Assembly (NCBI GenBank): GCA_002339265.1
Contig: DDKG01000075.1
Span: forward strand, 62,001 to 126,000
Length of the DNA: 64,000 nt
Source of the DNA: Massilia sp. UBA2604
GTDB taxonomy: Bacteria; Pseudomonadota; Gammaproteobacteria; Burkholderiales; Burkholderiaceae_D
Direction of reading: 5' to 3'
Shown: one piece after another, positions 40,452 through 50,079 of the stretch
Position numbering within the stretch: the stretch's first letter is position 1
How the letters are laid out: each line of letters opens with the position of its first letter
The notes under the pieces: generated by a model
Databases searched by the model: none
What the model was told of the DNA's origin: nothing
What the model saw: the letters and a program-made list of their open reading frames with translations, nothing else
Made by a program: the position numbers and the translations under genes

Positions 40452-40728
40452 GCTGGAGGGTCTGGCCGCTTGGGGAAACGGCGGCGAATACTGTCGTGAA
40501 CCCGTCATGATAAGCCAAAGCTGGCTGCGCCGCATCTTCGACGCCAGCAACAGGCCACAGATCGAACAATGCGTTGCCGGGCAAAGACGCATAGGGCATA
40601 TCAAAAAAACCCATGCCCAACCATACGAAGATTCGATTTCACTACCCGCCCCGCATGCCTCACCATGCTCGACTCGTGAACCACCGCCTGCACGGGAATT
40701 GACCCCGGCATCTTCTCTGACACCTGAC

Positions 40729-41769
40729 ATGAAAAACATCCTGATCGCCTGCCTGCTCGCAGGCCTGGGCCTGGCCAGCGCCAGCGCCGCCGAACCCTCC
40801 CAGCAACAACAGCAGATCGCCAAGCAAGCCCTCCCCGGCGTGCGCATGATCCCGATCCAGACGCCGAAGGGCGAATTCAAGGTCTGGACCCGCCGCATGG
40901 GCGACAACCCGACCGTCAAGGTGCTGCTGCTCCACGGCGGCCCCGGGTCGACGCACGAATACTTCGAGACCTTCGACGACTACTTCCCTGGCGCGTCGAT
41001 CGAGTACTACTACTACGACCAGCTGGGCTCATGGTTCAGCGACCAGCCCGACGACCCGTCGCTGTACACCGTCGAACGCTTTACCGACGAAGTGGAGCAG
41101 GTACGCAAGGCGCTCGGCCTGGACAAGGACAATTTCTACCTGCTGGGGCATTCCTGGGGCGGCATCCTGGCCATCGAATATGCCCTCGCCCACCCCGGCA
41201 AGCTGAAAGGCCTGGTGATCTCGAACATGATGGCCAGCGCGCCGGCCTACAACGACTACGCGCAAAACGTGCTCGCGCCACAGATGGACCCGGCCGTGCT
41301 GGCCGAGGTGCGCAAGCTCGAGGCCGAAGGCAAGACCGACGATCCGCGCTATATGGAGCTCCTGATCCCGCACTTCTACGAACGCCACATCCTGCGCAGG
41401 CCGCTCGCGGAGTTGCCCGAACCGGTACTGCGCAGCTTTGGGCACTTGAACCAGAAAGTCTACAAGCCGATGCAGGGGCCGAGCGAGCTGGGCGTCTCGG
41501 GCCTGCTCGCCAACTGGGACCGCTTCGACGACCTGAAACGGATCGACGTACCCACGCTGGTGATCGGCGCGCGCTACGACACCATGGACCCGGCCCATAT
41601 GAAAAAGATGGCGCAACGCCTGCCGCAGGGACAGTTCCTGTACTGCGAGAACGGCAGCCACTCGACCATGTATGACGACGCGGGCTGCTACTTCGATGGC
41701 CTGCTCAAGTTCCTGCGCGGCGCGCCCGCACGCACGGCGGCCAAACCGCGCTCCCTGCGCTCCTACTGA
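40729..41769 (+). CDS. Secreted alpha/beta hydrolase, proline iminopeptidase-like
   Basis: A 346-residue protein with a signal peptide (MKNILIACLLAGLGLASASA). HGGPGS (69-74) is the oxyanion-region motif and GHSWGG (140-145, nucleophile S142) the nucleophile elbow, both typical of the S33 prolyl aminopeptidase group. The acid is likely in GARYDTMDP and the histidine in ENGSHSTMY. It probably acts in the periplasm on N-terminal proline peptides or amides. It was once divergent from dusA across a ~280-bp intergenic region. Confidence 0.85.
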   Translation: MKNILIACLLAGLGLASASAAEPSQQQQQIAKQALPGVRMIPIQTPKGEFKVWTRRMGDNPTVKVLLLHGGPGSTHEYFETFDDYFPGASIEYYYYDQLGSWFSDQPDDPSLYTVERFTDEVEQVRKALGLDKDNFYLLGHSWGGILAIEYALAHPGKLKGLVISNMMASAPAYNDYAQNVLAPQMDPAVLAEVRKLEAEGKTDDPRYMELLIPHFYERHILRRPLAELPEPVLRSFGHLNQKVYKPMQGPSELGVSGLLANWDRFDDLKRIDVPTLVIGARYDTMDPAHMKKMAQRLPQGQFLYCENGSHSTMYDDAGCYFDGLLKFLRGAPARTAAKPRSLRSY

Positions 41770-41789
41770 AGACTGCAGCGCACACAAAA

Positions 41790-41821
41790 AACGGCGGCAT
41801 TGCTTGAGCAAGGCCGCCGTT
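41790..41821. terminator. Terminator between converging genes
   Basis: AACGGCGGC / GCCGCCGTT stem with a T-run on the minus side. It serves the leftward sugar dehydrogenase gene and perhaps the hydrolase. Confidence 0.8.
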
Positions 41822-41838
41822 CCCGGTTTACCGCCGCA

Positions 41839-43134
41839 TCAACGGTTGCGGCTCACCCGCCACACGGTATTGGCCAGGTCGTCCGCCACGATCAGCGCGC
41901 CCTTCGGATCGACGGTGACGCCCACCGGCCGGCCGCGCGTCTTGCCGTTGTCGTCACGGAAGCCGGTGACGAAGTCGATCGGCTCGCCGGCCGGACGGCC
42001 ATTCGCGAACGGCACGAAGATCACCTTGTAGCCCACCGGCGGATTGCGGTTCCAGCTGCCGTGCTCGCCGATGAAGGCCCCGTTGGCAAACTGCTCGCCC
42101 ATCACCGGCGACGAGAAATGCAGGCCGAGCGCGGCGACGTGCGAGCCGAGGCTGTAGTCCGGCTTGATGGTGGCCTTGACCTTTTCCGGGTCGCCTGGTT
42201 TCACGCGTGGATCGACGTTCGGGCCCCAGTAGGCGTAGGGCCAGCCATAGAAGCCGCCTTCGCGCACCGAGGTCAGGTAATCCGGCACCAGGTCCGGTCC
42301 CAGCTCGTCGCGTTCGTTCACCACCGACCACAGCTGCCCGGTCTCCGGATGGATCGCCAGCGCCGTCGGATTGCGCAGGCCCGTCGCATACGGTTTATAG
42401 GTGCCGGCGCTGGCGTCGATCTGCCACACCATCGCGCGGTCGACTTCGGCCTCCATGCCGCGCTCGGTGATATTGCTGTTCGAGCCGATGCCGACGTACA
42501 GGTAGCGCCCGTCGGGGCTGACGGTCATCGCCTTGGTCCAGTGGTGGTTGATCTCGGACGGCAGCTTGGTGATCGTGGTCGGCGACCCGGCCGCCTTGGT
42601 CTGGCCCTCCTGGTAATCGAAGCTCACCAGTTCGTCCTGGTTGGCGACATAGATCTTGTTGTTCGCATAGGCCAGGCCATACGGCGCATTCAGGTCGGCC
42701 GCGAACACCGTCTTGAGCTCGTACTGGCCGTCGCCATCGGCGTCGCGCAGCAGGGTCAGGCGGTTGCCGCTCTTGACCTTGGTATTGCCCTTAGCCTTGA
42801 TGTAGCCGGCGATCACGTCTTTCGGCTTGAGCTTGGCCGCATTGCCGCCGCGGCCTTCCGCCACCAGGATGTCGCCGTTCGGCAAGACCAGGGTCTGGCG
42901 CGGGATTTGCAGGTCGGTCGCGATGGCGGTGACGCTGAAGCCTTCGGGCACCGTCGGCTTCTGGTCGCCCCATGGCGATGGCTCGGCGATCTTCATGCTC
43001 GGCAAGATGCCGCGTTGCGGATCCGGCAGTTGCGGATCGGCCCCGCGCGACAGCGTCTTGGCGCCCTCGCCTTCGGTGCATGCGGCCAGCAGCATGGCCA
43101 CGCCCAACATTACCAGTGTGCTCGATCGCTTCAT
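41839..43134 (-). CDS. PQQ-type sugar dehydrogenase, lipoprotein
   Basis: A 431-residue protein with a lipoprotein signal (MKRSSTLVMLGVAMLLAACT). The body is a six-bladed beta-propeller glucose/sorbosone dehydrogenase pattern (GFSVTAIATDLQIPRQTLVLPNGDILVAE, LRDADGDGQYE, PYGLAYANNKIYVANQDELV, YLYVGIGSNSNITERGMEAEVDRAMVWQID, RNPTALAIHPETGQLWSVVNERDELG, GEHGSWNRNPP). It oxidises sugars or aldoses at the outer face of a membrane. Overlaps the DUF2231 gene by four bases, suggesting an electron-transfer or shared membrane role. Confidence 0.88.
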   Translation of the reverse strand: MKRSSTLVMLGVAMLLAACTEGEGAKTLSRGADPQLPDPQRGILPSMKIAEPSPWGDQKPTVPEGFSVTAIATDLQIPRQTLVLPNGDILVAEGRGGNAAKLKPKDVIAGYIKAKGNTKVKSGNRLTLLRDADGDGQYELKTVFAADLNAPYGLAYANNKIYVANQDELVSFDYQEGQTKAAGSPTTITKLPSEINHHWTKAMTVSPDGRYLYVGIGSNSNITERGMEAEVDRAMVWQIDASAGTYKPYATGLRNPTALAIHPETGQLWSVVNERDELGPDLVPDYLTSVREGGFYGWPYAYWGPNVDPRVKPGDPEKVKATIKPDYSLGSHVAALGLHFSSPVMGEQFANGAFIGEHGSWNRNPPVGYKVIFVPFANGRPAGEPIDFVTGFRDDNGKTRGRPVGVTVDPKGALIVADDLANTVWRVSRNR

Positions 43135-43562
43135 GGCGCACCTCCCACGCGTGGATTGAGGCCGATCCAGGCGGCCAGGCCGCTCAGGGTGAAGACGATG
43201 ATCGACAGGACCAGGCCGGCAGGCATGACGGCCCATGCGTCCTTCGCATGCTGGAAGGCGTTGAACAATCCCAGCGCCCAGGTGGCCAGCAGCAGCAGGA
43301 AGTAGGTCAATACCTGCCCCTTCTTGTGCGGCGCCCGGATCAGGTTAGCCAGCGCAAACACCAGCGCCAGGCCGCTGAACAGCTCGGCGCCGGCGATCAG
43401 CCAGGACGCGAAATTGCTCCACTGGATTTGATAGGTGTTGTAGTAGGCGAGATCGCTCAGCAATGCGCCTAGGAAGAGCGAGACGCTGCCCGCCAGCAGG
43501 ATGGTATGAAGCGTGCCCGGCGCGCTGCGATATGCCGGGTTCGCTGTAATGACAGTCGACAT
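43131..43562 (-). CDS. DUF2231-type membrane protein
   Basis: A 143-residue protein with four hydrophobic segments (about 18-40, 50-72, 85-105, 112-135). DUF2231 proteins are small inner-membrane proteins often paired with sorbosone/PQQ dehydrogenases; here the pair overlaps by four bases. The start at 43562 has AAGGA upstream; an alternative ATG 11 codons earlier exists. Confidence 0.8.
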   Translation of the reverse strand: MSTVITANPAYRSAPGTLHTILLAGSVSLFLGALLSDLAYYNTYQIQWSNFASWLIAGAELFSGLALVFALANLIRAPHKKGQVLTYFLLLLATWALGLFNAFQHAKDAWAVMPAGLVLSIIVFTLSGLAAWIGLNPRVGGAP

Positions 43563-43700
43563 CGGATTGTCCTTGATAGTAATGGTGTTATCCAAATCAT
43601 ATCGACTAGACCGATGTCCTGGCGCATGGTTGAGCCAGTGTTCAATTTCTTTCGCACCTGCACGCCGGGGCCAATGCCCCGGGTGCGAGGGGATGACGCA

Positions 43701-45326
43701 TCAGATGCGGTACTTGGCCTTGATCATGTCGGACGCGCGCTCGCCAATCACGACGCACGGCGCCATCGTATTGCCGGTGGTGATGCGCGGCATGATCGAG
43801 GCGTCGGCAATGCGCAGGTTCTGCACGCCATACACTTCGAGCTTGCTGTTCACCACCGACATCTCGTCGCGGCCCATCTTGGCGGTGCACGACTGGTGCC
43901 AGTAGGTCACCGCACCGTTGCGCAGATAGCGTTCGAGTTCGTCGTCGCCCAGGGTGCCGGGCATGGCTTCGCGCTTGACGATGCGCCTGAACGCAGCCGA
44001 GTTGCCCAGCTCGCGGCACATGCGCACGCTGGCCTTGGCCGCCTCCAGGTCGTCCGGGTCCGACAGGGTGTTGGCGCGGATGATCATCGCATCGTTGACG
44101 TTGGGACCGGACAGCAGCAGCTGGCCGCGGCTCTTCGGATGCGCCAGGCCGGCGAACATGGTCCAGCCGTGTTCGGGCACGCCGCGCGCCGCGTTCTCCG
44201 CACTCGGCACCGGGAATTCGACCTGGCAGTGCAGCATGTCCGGCGCGTCCAGCGACGCATCGCTCTTCCAGTATAGCGTTCCCTCCGAACCGCCGTTGCC
44301 GACTTCCTGCGGCTCCGTATATTCCCAGATGCAGCCGAAGGAAACGTGGTCCTGGTGGTTCTGGCCGACGCCCGGCAGATGCTGGCGCACCGGGATGCCA
44401 TGGCGCGCCAGTTCGCTCGCCGGGCCGAGGCCCGACTGCATCAGCACCTTGGGCGTGTTGACGGCGCCCAGCGACAGCACCACCTCGCGCTCGGCGCGGA
44501 ACTGGCGCGCCTGTCCATCCAGGACGACGTCGACGCCGACCACCTTGTCGCCTTCGAACAGCAGCTTGGCTACATGGGCATTGGTCAGCACCGTCAGGTT
44601 CGGCTGGGCCATGCGCGGATAGGTGTAGGAACGGAAGACCGACTGGCGCTTGCCGTCGCGGACGATCAGGTCGGTGATCGCGGCGCCGCCGTCGGCTTCC
44701 ATCATCGCGCCGTTCGGGCTGTCGAAGGTCGGCACGCCGATTGAGCGGGCCGCTTCCAGCATCAGGGTCGCAGTCGGCTTCGGGTTGCGCGCCGGGGCCA
44801 CGTGCATCGGGCCGCCCTGCCCGCGGCGGCCTGGATCGGCCGGGCCGTGCCAGTTTTCGATGCGGCGGTAGACGGCCAGCACCGATTCGTAGTTCCACGC
44901 ATCGTCGCCCGCTTCGGCGGCGAAGTAGTTCCAGTCGGCGCGGTGGCCGCGCGCCCACACCATCACGTTGATGCTGGACCCGCCGCCCAGCACCTTGCCC
45001 ATGTTCATGGGGATCGAGCGGCCGTTCAGGTACGGATTCGGTTCGGCCATGAAGGCCCAGTCGCGCTCCGAGCCCAGGTTCAGCGGCCATTGGGGCGGCT
45101 CGATGACGCTCGCCACTTCGTCGCTGCCGCCGGCTTCGAGCAGCAGCACCTTCACGTCGGGATTCTCGGCCAGGCGGGCTGCCACCACCGATCCCGCGGA
45201 GCCGGCGCCGCACACGATGAAGTCGTAGTTCGTCCTCAAGGCCTCGCGCTGTGCGAGCTGGTTGCGCTGGACCGCTTCGGCGAATGCGCGCTCATCGGCG
45301 CGCTCATTGATGTTCGTATTGTTCAT
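43701..45326 (-). CDS. GMC-family oxidoreductase (choline dehydrogenase-like)
   Basis: A 541-residue FAD enzyme. The Rossmann start NYDFIVCGAGSAGSVVAARLAE, LLLEAGGSDE, GKVLGGGSSINVMVWARGHRADWN, the GMC second signature (GAVNTPKVLMQSGLGP), and the C-terminal active site HQSCTAKMGRDEMSVVNSKLEVYGVQNLRIADASIMP...GNTMAPCVVIGE are all present. It oxidises alcohols; the substrate is not clear. Translation may start at ATG 45326 or at a GTG four codons upstream. Confidence 0.93.
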   Translation of the reverse strand: MNNTNINERADERAFAEAVQRNQLAQREALRTNYDFIVCGAGSAGSVVAARLAENPDVKVLLLEAGGSDEVASVIEPPQWPLNLGSERDWAFMAEPNPYLNGRSIPMNMGKVLGGGSSINVMVWARGHRADWNYFAAEAGDDAWNYESVLAVYRRIENWHGPADPGRRGQGGPMHVAPARNPKPTATLMLEAARSIGVPTFDSPNGAMMEADGGAAITDLIVRDGKRQSVFRSYTYPRMAQPNLTVLTNAHVAKLLFEGDKVVGVDVVLDGQARQFRAEREVVLSLGAVNTPKVLMQSGLGPASELARHGIPVRQHLPGVGQNHQDHVSFGCIWEYTEPQEVGNGGSEGTLYWKSDASLDAPDMLHCQVEFPVPSAENAARGVPEHGWTMFAGLAHPKSRGQLLLSGPNVNDAMIIRANTLSDPDDLEAAKASVRMCRELGNSAAFRRIVKREAMPGTLGDDELERYLRNGAVTYWHQSCTAKMGRDEMSVVNSKLEVYGVQNLRIADASIMPRITTGNTMAPCVVIGERASDMIKAKYRI

Positions 45327-45497
45327 GGTGAGATTCACTTTGTAGAAGAAGGCGCCTGGCCCGGGTCGGCGTTCACGGCGCAGTGGTTGGCATCGTTCGG
45401 GTTCGATGCATCTTTCCGATTATATCGATTCTGACGATTCTATCGATTCAAAGTGATGATGGCTGGCCATCGGATTTCCTGATACCAGCCAGGCCTT

Positions 45498-45944
45498 TCA
45501 ATAGCCGGCGTGCTGTGCCTCGTCGAGCGGCAGCATGTAGGTCCTGGGTCCCGATTTGGTACCGTAGCCAGGGTGAAGATAGGGTGCGCCGGCCGCGGCG
45601 TCGGACGGCACGCGGCATACGTCGTCACCCGCATTGCTGGACGGGACGCGGCAGATGGCGCCGGGAGCGCCCTCCGCTTGCGCGCGTGCCGGCGCCTGTC
45701 CGGCGCCGGGTTCGGTGCCTGTCCGGGCCTGCTTGCGCTGTTCTTCGGCCCGCAGCGCCGCATGCATGCCAGCGGTCTCGCTGTTGGCAGCGATGGCTGC
45801 GCGGTCGTCCTCCGGCGTGGGGGAAAATGCCAGTACGTCGTGCGGTGAAATCGGCGCGGCCGCGATGCGGGGCGCGGTGGACAACAAGGCGATCGCAACG
45901 ATCATCGAGGCGAACAGGGTCGCTTGGCTGTTGGGTTTCATCAT
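45498..45944 (-). CDS. Secreted small protein, unknown
   Basis: A 148-residue protein with a signal peptide (MMKPNSQATLFASMIVAIALLSTAPRIAAA). The mature part is Ala/Gly/Pro-rich with two CRVPS motifs and is probably disordered. No family recognised. It stands alone, leftward. Confidence 0.5.
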   Translation of the reverse strand: MMKPNSQATLFASMIVAIALLSTAPRIAAAPISPHDVLAFSPTPEDDRAAIAANSETAGMHAALRAEEQRKQARTGTEPGAGQAPARAQAEGAPGAICRVPSSNAGDDVCRVPSDAAAGAPYLHPGYGTKSGPRTYMLPLDEAQHAGY

Positions 45945-46106
45945 GGTTCAGGTTTCCTTTTATCGTTGCCGTCGGCGTCAGTGCCAGCGGTGCAACGAAT
46001 TACGCGCATCGGCCGCAGATGGACGCAGCCCGCATCCGGCACGCTGGCCAGGGCGTAAGTAGGCTCGGTAACCCATCAAAGAGAACATCGCGAGGAGAAA
46101 CAGGAC

Positions 46107-47033
46107 ATGCGAACACGGGTATTGGCAAGCACCATCGGCGTCGCCCTGGCGATCGCCGGCGTCACGATCCCGGCGGCGCACGGGGCGCCGCCGAACGCCG
46201 CGCTGGCGAGCCGGATTGCGACACCCGGCCCGGACATCATCGGCCACTTCGAGGCGGCCGGCATGCGCTCGGTCCGGCCCCATGTGCTGACGCCGGCCGA
46301 GCTGGCGCAGGTGGAACAAACGCTGGCAAGGCTGCCGGCGCTGCACCGGCGCGCGCTGGACACCCATCTGCGCCACCTGGGCTTCGTCGACGGCGTGCCC
46401 GGACAGGGCACGGCGCTGACCTCGAAGGTCGGCGACACCACGCAGTTCGATATCACCGTCCGCGCCAGCGCGCTGCGCGAGTCGCTGGACGAATTCCTGA
46501 CCACCAAGGAGCGCCGCCTGTTCGAAGCCGACGGCACGGGCCAGTCGGTGAGCTTCGAGACGGATGGCGCCGACGCCCTCACCTACCTGCTGCTGCACGA
46601 AGCGACCCACGTCCTCGACATGTCCAGGCAGCTCACCGACAAGCCCGGCAATGCGTTCGGCAGCAGCGTCTGGCAAGCTGGCAAGGACAATGGGGTGACC
46701 CTGGCGCCGCACCTGGCCGCGTCGCCCGTCGCCGCATCGCGATTCCGTGGCGCCGGCCCGATCCCGGCCAGCCGTGCGCGCGCCACCTACGATGCGCTCG
46801 CGGACTCGCCCTTCGTCAGCCTGTACGCCAGCGCCTCGCCGGCGGAAGACCTGGCCGAACTGATGGCCTGGCACGTGGTTTCCGGGCGCCTCGGCCACAA
46901 GATCCGGCTCACCGTGCGCGCTGCCGACGGCGCGCTGCTCGGGCGCTATGAACCCATGCAATTCCCCGGGGTCCGGGCGCGCCTGCCGCTGCTCGAGAAG
47001 CTGCTGGACGCGGCGCAGGCGGACGGTTCCTGA
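46107..47033 (+). CDS. Secreted HExxH protein
   Basis: A 308-residue protein with a signal peptide (MRTRVLASTIGVALAIAGVTIPAAHG). YLLLHEATHVLD holds HEATH (164-168), a zinc-metalloprotease motif; a downstream AEDLAELMAWHVV may supply the third ligand. No known family is evident. A credible ribosome site (GAGGAG) lies before the ATG. The stop overlaps the next gene's ATG (TGATG). Confidence 0.65.
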   Translation: MRTRVLASTIGVALAIAGVTIPAAHGAPPNAALASRIATPGPDIIGHFEAAGMRSVRPHVLTPAELAQVEQTLARLPALHRRALDTHLRHLGFVDGVPGQGTALTSKVGDTTQFDITVRASALRESLDEFLTTKERRLFEADGTGQSVSFETDGADALTYLLLHEATHVLDMSRQLTDKPGNAFGSSVWQAGKDNGVTLAPHLAASPVAASRFRGAGPIPASRARATYDALADSPFVSLYASASPAEDLAELMAWHVVSGRLGHKIRLTVRAADGALLGRYEPMQFPGVRARLPLLEKLLDAAQADGS

Positions 47034-48220
47034 TGGCCAGCCCGCCGACCGCACCGGTCGAACGGGTGCGCGCGCCACGCGCCGTCCCCGCATCCGATAT
47101 AGTGTCGGCGATGAACAGCCCCTCCAATTCGAGTCCGATCCTGACGACGCCGCAGGCGGCGAAAATCCTCGGCGTCTCGTCGCGCACCGCGCAGCTCTGG
47201 ATCGAGAGCGGCGTGATTCCCTCCTGGAAGACGCCCGGGGGCCACCGCCGCATGTTCGAATCCGACGTGCTCGCGGCCCTGGCCGCCAATGACGAGGCGC
47301 GCCCCGGGAGCCGCCGGGTGCTGGTGCTGGCCCCGGCCCAAGACCATGCCGGCTGGGAGCGCGCCCTGGCGGCGCTGGACGTGGCCGAAGTGACCTGCAC
47401 CGACAATCCGGTCGCCGCCGCCGTCGCGCTGGGGGCGAACGTGCCCGATGTGTTCGCGGTCCAGGTGGACCGGCCGGGCGACCTGGCGCCCGAGTTTCTG
47501 GCCACCCTGCACGCGCTGCCGACGCTGAACCGGCTGCAGATCGTGATCGCCACCCGCCTGTCGGCCGGCACCGTCGCCTCCATCGTCGGCCCGGCGCTGC
47601 GCTACCAGCACGTCCTGCTCGACGACGCGCCGGGGCAGCTCACGCGCGAACTGGTGCGCCACACGGCCATGGCGCCGCTGGCCTTGCAACCATTGCCGCC
47701 GGATCTGCTCGACGCCCCGTTCCCGGTCGGCGCCGACGAAGGCCGGCGGCTGCTGGCGGTCCACCGCGCCGCCATCCTCGACAGCGCGCCGGAAACGGCG
47801 CTGGACAATATCGCGCAGATCGCCGCCCTGAGCCTGGGCGCGCCGGTGGCCCTGATCACGGTGCTCAGCGAAGACCGCCAGTGGTTCAAGGCCAGGGTCG
47901 GCCTGGACCTGCCCGAGACGCCGCGCAGCTGGGCCTTCTGCAACTACACGCTGATGGGGTCCGGCGTCTGCGAATTGTCCGATCTCGACCGCGATCCGCG
48001 CTTCGCCGACAACCCGGCAGTCGCCGGCGCGCCGCATTTTCGCTATTACGCCGGGGCCCCGATCGTCGACGAGCAGGGCTTTGCGCTCGGTTCCCTGTGC
48101 GTGATCGATACCCGGGCGCGCACGCTCGACCCGGTCCAGGCGCAGATCCTGACCCGGCTGGCCGAGCAGGCCTCCAGCGAGATCGCGCGGCGCGCACGCC
48201 CACATGCACGCCAGCGCTGA
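47033..48220 (+). CDS. MerR-like HTH / degenerate receiver / GAF regulator
   Basis: A 395-residue protein. N-terminal MerR/BldC-like HTH (about 37-80: LTTPQAAKILGVSSRTAQLWIESGVIPSWKTPGGHRRMF), a middle alpha/beta domain (about 90-185) like a receiver without its phospho-acceptor set, and a C-terminal GAF domain (about 235-385: AVHRAAILDSAPETALDNIAQIAALSLGAPVALITVLSEDRQWFKARVGLDLPETPRSWAFCNYTL). It starts in a two-base overlap with the HExxH gene. It could sense a small ligand or redox state. Confidence 0.8.
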   Translation: MASPPTAPVERVRAPRAVPASDIVSAMNSPSNSSPILTTPQAAKILGVSSRTAQLWIESGVIPSWKTPGGHRRMFESDVLAALAANDEARPGSRRVLVLAPAQDHAGWERALAALDVAEVTCTDNPVAAAVALGANVPDVFAVQVDRPGDLAPEFLATLHALPTLNRLQIVIATRLSAGTVASIVGPALRYQHVLLDDAPGQLTRELVRHTAMAPLALQPLPPDLLDAPFPVGADEGRRLLAVHRAAILDSAPETALDNIAQIAALSLGAPVALITVLSEDRQWFKARVGLDLPETPRSWAFCNYTLMGSGVCELSDLDRDPRFADNPAVAGAPHFRYYAGAPIVDEQGFALGSLCVIDTRARTLDPVQAQILTRLAEQASSEIARRARPHARQR

Positions 48221-48287
48221 AACACTGCATCCAGAAGCGATTTTCACGCGTAAGTCGGCATAGGATCCCACTACCCGACCCACGCCC

Positions 48288-49190
48288 ATGCACTTATTTC
48301 ACCCATTCCGCGGCCCGTCGCGCAGGCCGCGGTGGGACGTCACCCTGTTCGTGTCCCTGGTGGGCGCGCTGGCGCAGCTATGGCCCGCCGCGCCGGCCCT
48401 GGCTCAGAACGCCCTCGTCTCGCATGCCGAACAGGCGCCGCGCCTGATCCGCAAGACCACCGTCTACCAGGCGCCGGCCGGCGTCCGCCTGCAGGCCGGC
48501 GACATCGTCGAATCGAACGCCGGCACGGTGCAGATCGAATGGTCCAACGGCGCCCGTTTCGCGCTCGGCCCGGCCAGCAGCGTGCTCGTGAACGACGCCG
48601 GCGCGGCGCCCGCGGCCAGCCTGCTGCGCGGCTGGGGCAAGTTCGCCACCGGCGCGCCGGCGGGCGGGCGGCTGGCGCTCGACGCCGGCCAGCTCTCGCT
48701 GCCTGCCGCCGGCGCCAGCGGCATCCTGCGCCTGGCGCCCGAGGGGACGGAGCTGTTCGTCGAGAGCGGCGCCGTTGTCGTCACTGACAATGGTCCAGGT
48801 GGAGCGCGCGCCGTCGCGGTCAGCCGCGAGCAATATGCGGCGCGGATGGCCACCCGCCCGCTGGCGATCGCCCCGCGCGCGCCGCGCCTGTTCGTGCAGC
48901 AGCTGCCGCGCGCCTTCCTCGATCCCCTGATCAACGTTGCGGCGCGTGCGCGGGCCGCCGAACCCAGGCCGCAGCGCGAGATCGCGGCCGCCGACGTCGC
49001 CGCCTGGCGCGACGCCGGCCCGGCCTTGCGCCGCCGCCTGGCCACGCAGTTCGCCGCGCGCCTGGAGGACGCTGTGTTCCGCAACGAGGTCGAGGACCTG
49101 CTCGCCGACCAGTCCGAGTGGCGCGACCTGCTGCGCCGCCAGCGCGCCGTCAAGACGCGCGCCAACACCCCGCTCAACCACCTGTTCTGA
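48288..49190 (+). CDS. FecR-domain periplasmic protein
   Basis: A 300-residue protein with an N-terminal signal (about 18-40: DVTLFVSLVGALAQLWPAAPALAQ). Residues about 60-125 form a FecR domain (APAGVRLQAGDIVESNAGTVQIEWSNGARFALGPASSVLVN). It likely acts in the periplasm as a binding or assembly protein. First of three tightly spaced rightward genes: FecR, heme-sensor/HAMP, kinase. Confidence 0.85.
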   Translation: MHLFHPFRGPSRRPRWDVTLFVSLVGALAQLWPAAPALAQNALVSHAEQAPRLIRKTTVYQAPAGVRLQAGDIVESNAGTVQIEWSNGARFALGPASSVLVNDAGAAPAASLLRGWGKFATGAPAGGRLALDAGQLSLPAAGASGILRLAPEGTELFVESGAVVVTDNGPGGARAVAVSREQYAARMATRPLAIAPRAPRLFVQQLPRAFLDPLINVAARARAAEPRPQREIAAADVAAWRDAGPALRRRLATQFAARLEDAVFRNEVEDLLADQSEWRDLLRRQRAVKTRANTPLNHLF

Positions 49191-49192
49191 CC

Positions 49193-50074
49193 ATGAAGAT
49201 CCGCTCGCTCGCCGCCAAGTTCAACCTGGTCTTCCTGGCCGTGTCCGTGTTCGGCTTCTGCGCCGCCGGCGTCGTCACCAATGCGATGCTGGCCGAGAAT
49301 GCCCGCGAAGAGACCCTGCAGCACGCGCGCCTGCTGATGCAGGCCTCGGACGCAGCCACCAGATACACCAGCGCCCACGTCACGCCGCTGCTGGAAAACC
49401 GCCTGAAGTTCGAGTTCCTGCCCGAAGCGGTGCCGACCTTCGCCGCCATCGAGCACCTGAACCAGCTGCTCAAGGCCTATCCCAACTACCGCTACAAGCA
49501 GGCCACGCTGAACCCGACCAATCCGCGCAACCGCGCCGACGCATTCGAAAAGCCGCTGGTCGAGCGCCTGCGGGCCGAGCCCCAGACCGCCGAACTGGTG
49601 GGCGAGCACGTCGCCGCCGCCGGGCCGGCGCTGTACGTCGCGCGGCCGATCCGCATCCGCGACGCGGCCTGCCTGGCCTGCCACGGCAAGCCCGAGGACG
49701 CCCCCGGCACCATGCGCGACATCTACGGCAGCGAGCGCGGTTTCGGCTGGAAGCTGGGCGAGACCGTCGGCGCCCACGTGGTGTCGGTGCCGATGGACGT
49801 GCCCCTGCAGCGGGCGCGCACGCTGCTGCAGACCTATATGCTGTCGCTGCTCGGGATCTTCGGCTTCCTGTTCATCGCGCTCAACGTGATGGTGCACCTG
49901 TTCGTCACGCGCCGCATCGGGCAGCTGTCGCGCGTCGCCGACGACGTCAGCCTGGGGCGCGCCGACGCCGCCGCCATCGACACCCGCGGCGGCGACGAGC
50001 TGGCCGGCCTGGCGCGCTCCTTCGACCGCATGCGCACCAGCTTGAACAGCGCGATGAAGATGCTCGATGAGTGA
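49193..50074 (+). CDS. Heme-type sensor with HAMP, no output domain
   Basis: A 293-residue membrane protein: N-terminal TM (about 12-30), a periplasmic DUF3365/Tll0287-like domain with a c-type heme motif CLACH (C160, C163, H164), TM2 (about 218-240), and a HAMP domain (about 240-290), then it ends. No kinase or methyl-accepting domain follows. The Ser/Thr kinase gene begins five bases after its stop, so the signal could pass to that separate protein. Confidence 0.85.
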   Translation: MKIRSLAAKFNLVFLAVSVFGFCAAGVVTNAMLAENAREETLQHARLLMQASDAATRYTSAHVTPLLENRLKFEFLPEAVPTFAAIEHLNQLLKAYPNYRYKQATLNPTNPRNRADAFEKPLVERLRAEPQTAELVGEHVAAAGPALYVARPIRIRDAACLACHGKPEDAPGTMRDIYGSERGFGWKLGETVGAHVVSVPMDVPLQRARTLLQTYMLSLLGIFGFLFIALNVMVHLFVTRRIGQLSRVADDVSLGRADAAAIDTRGGDELAGLARSFDRMRTSLNSAMKMLDE

Positions 50075-50079
50075 AATAG

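Noticed and set aside
45945-46106. Stretch before the HExxH gene resembling the 3' part of a c-di-GMP-I riboswitch (GGACGCAGCC, then GGCTCGGTAACC)
   Set aside because: The diagnostic GCACAGGGCAAACC block, GNRA loop and matching P1 pairing are not present, so similarity is likely chance.
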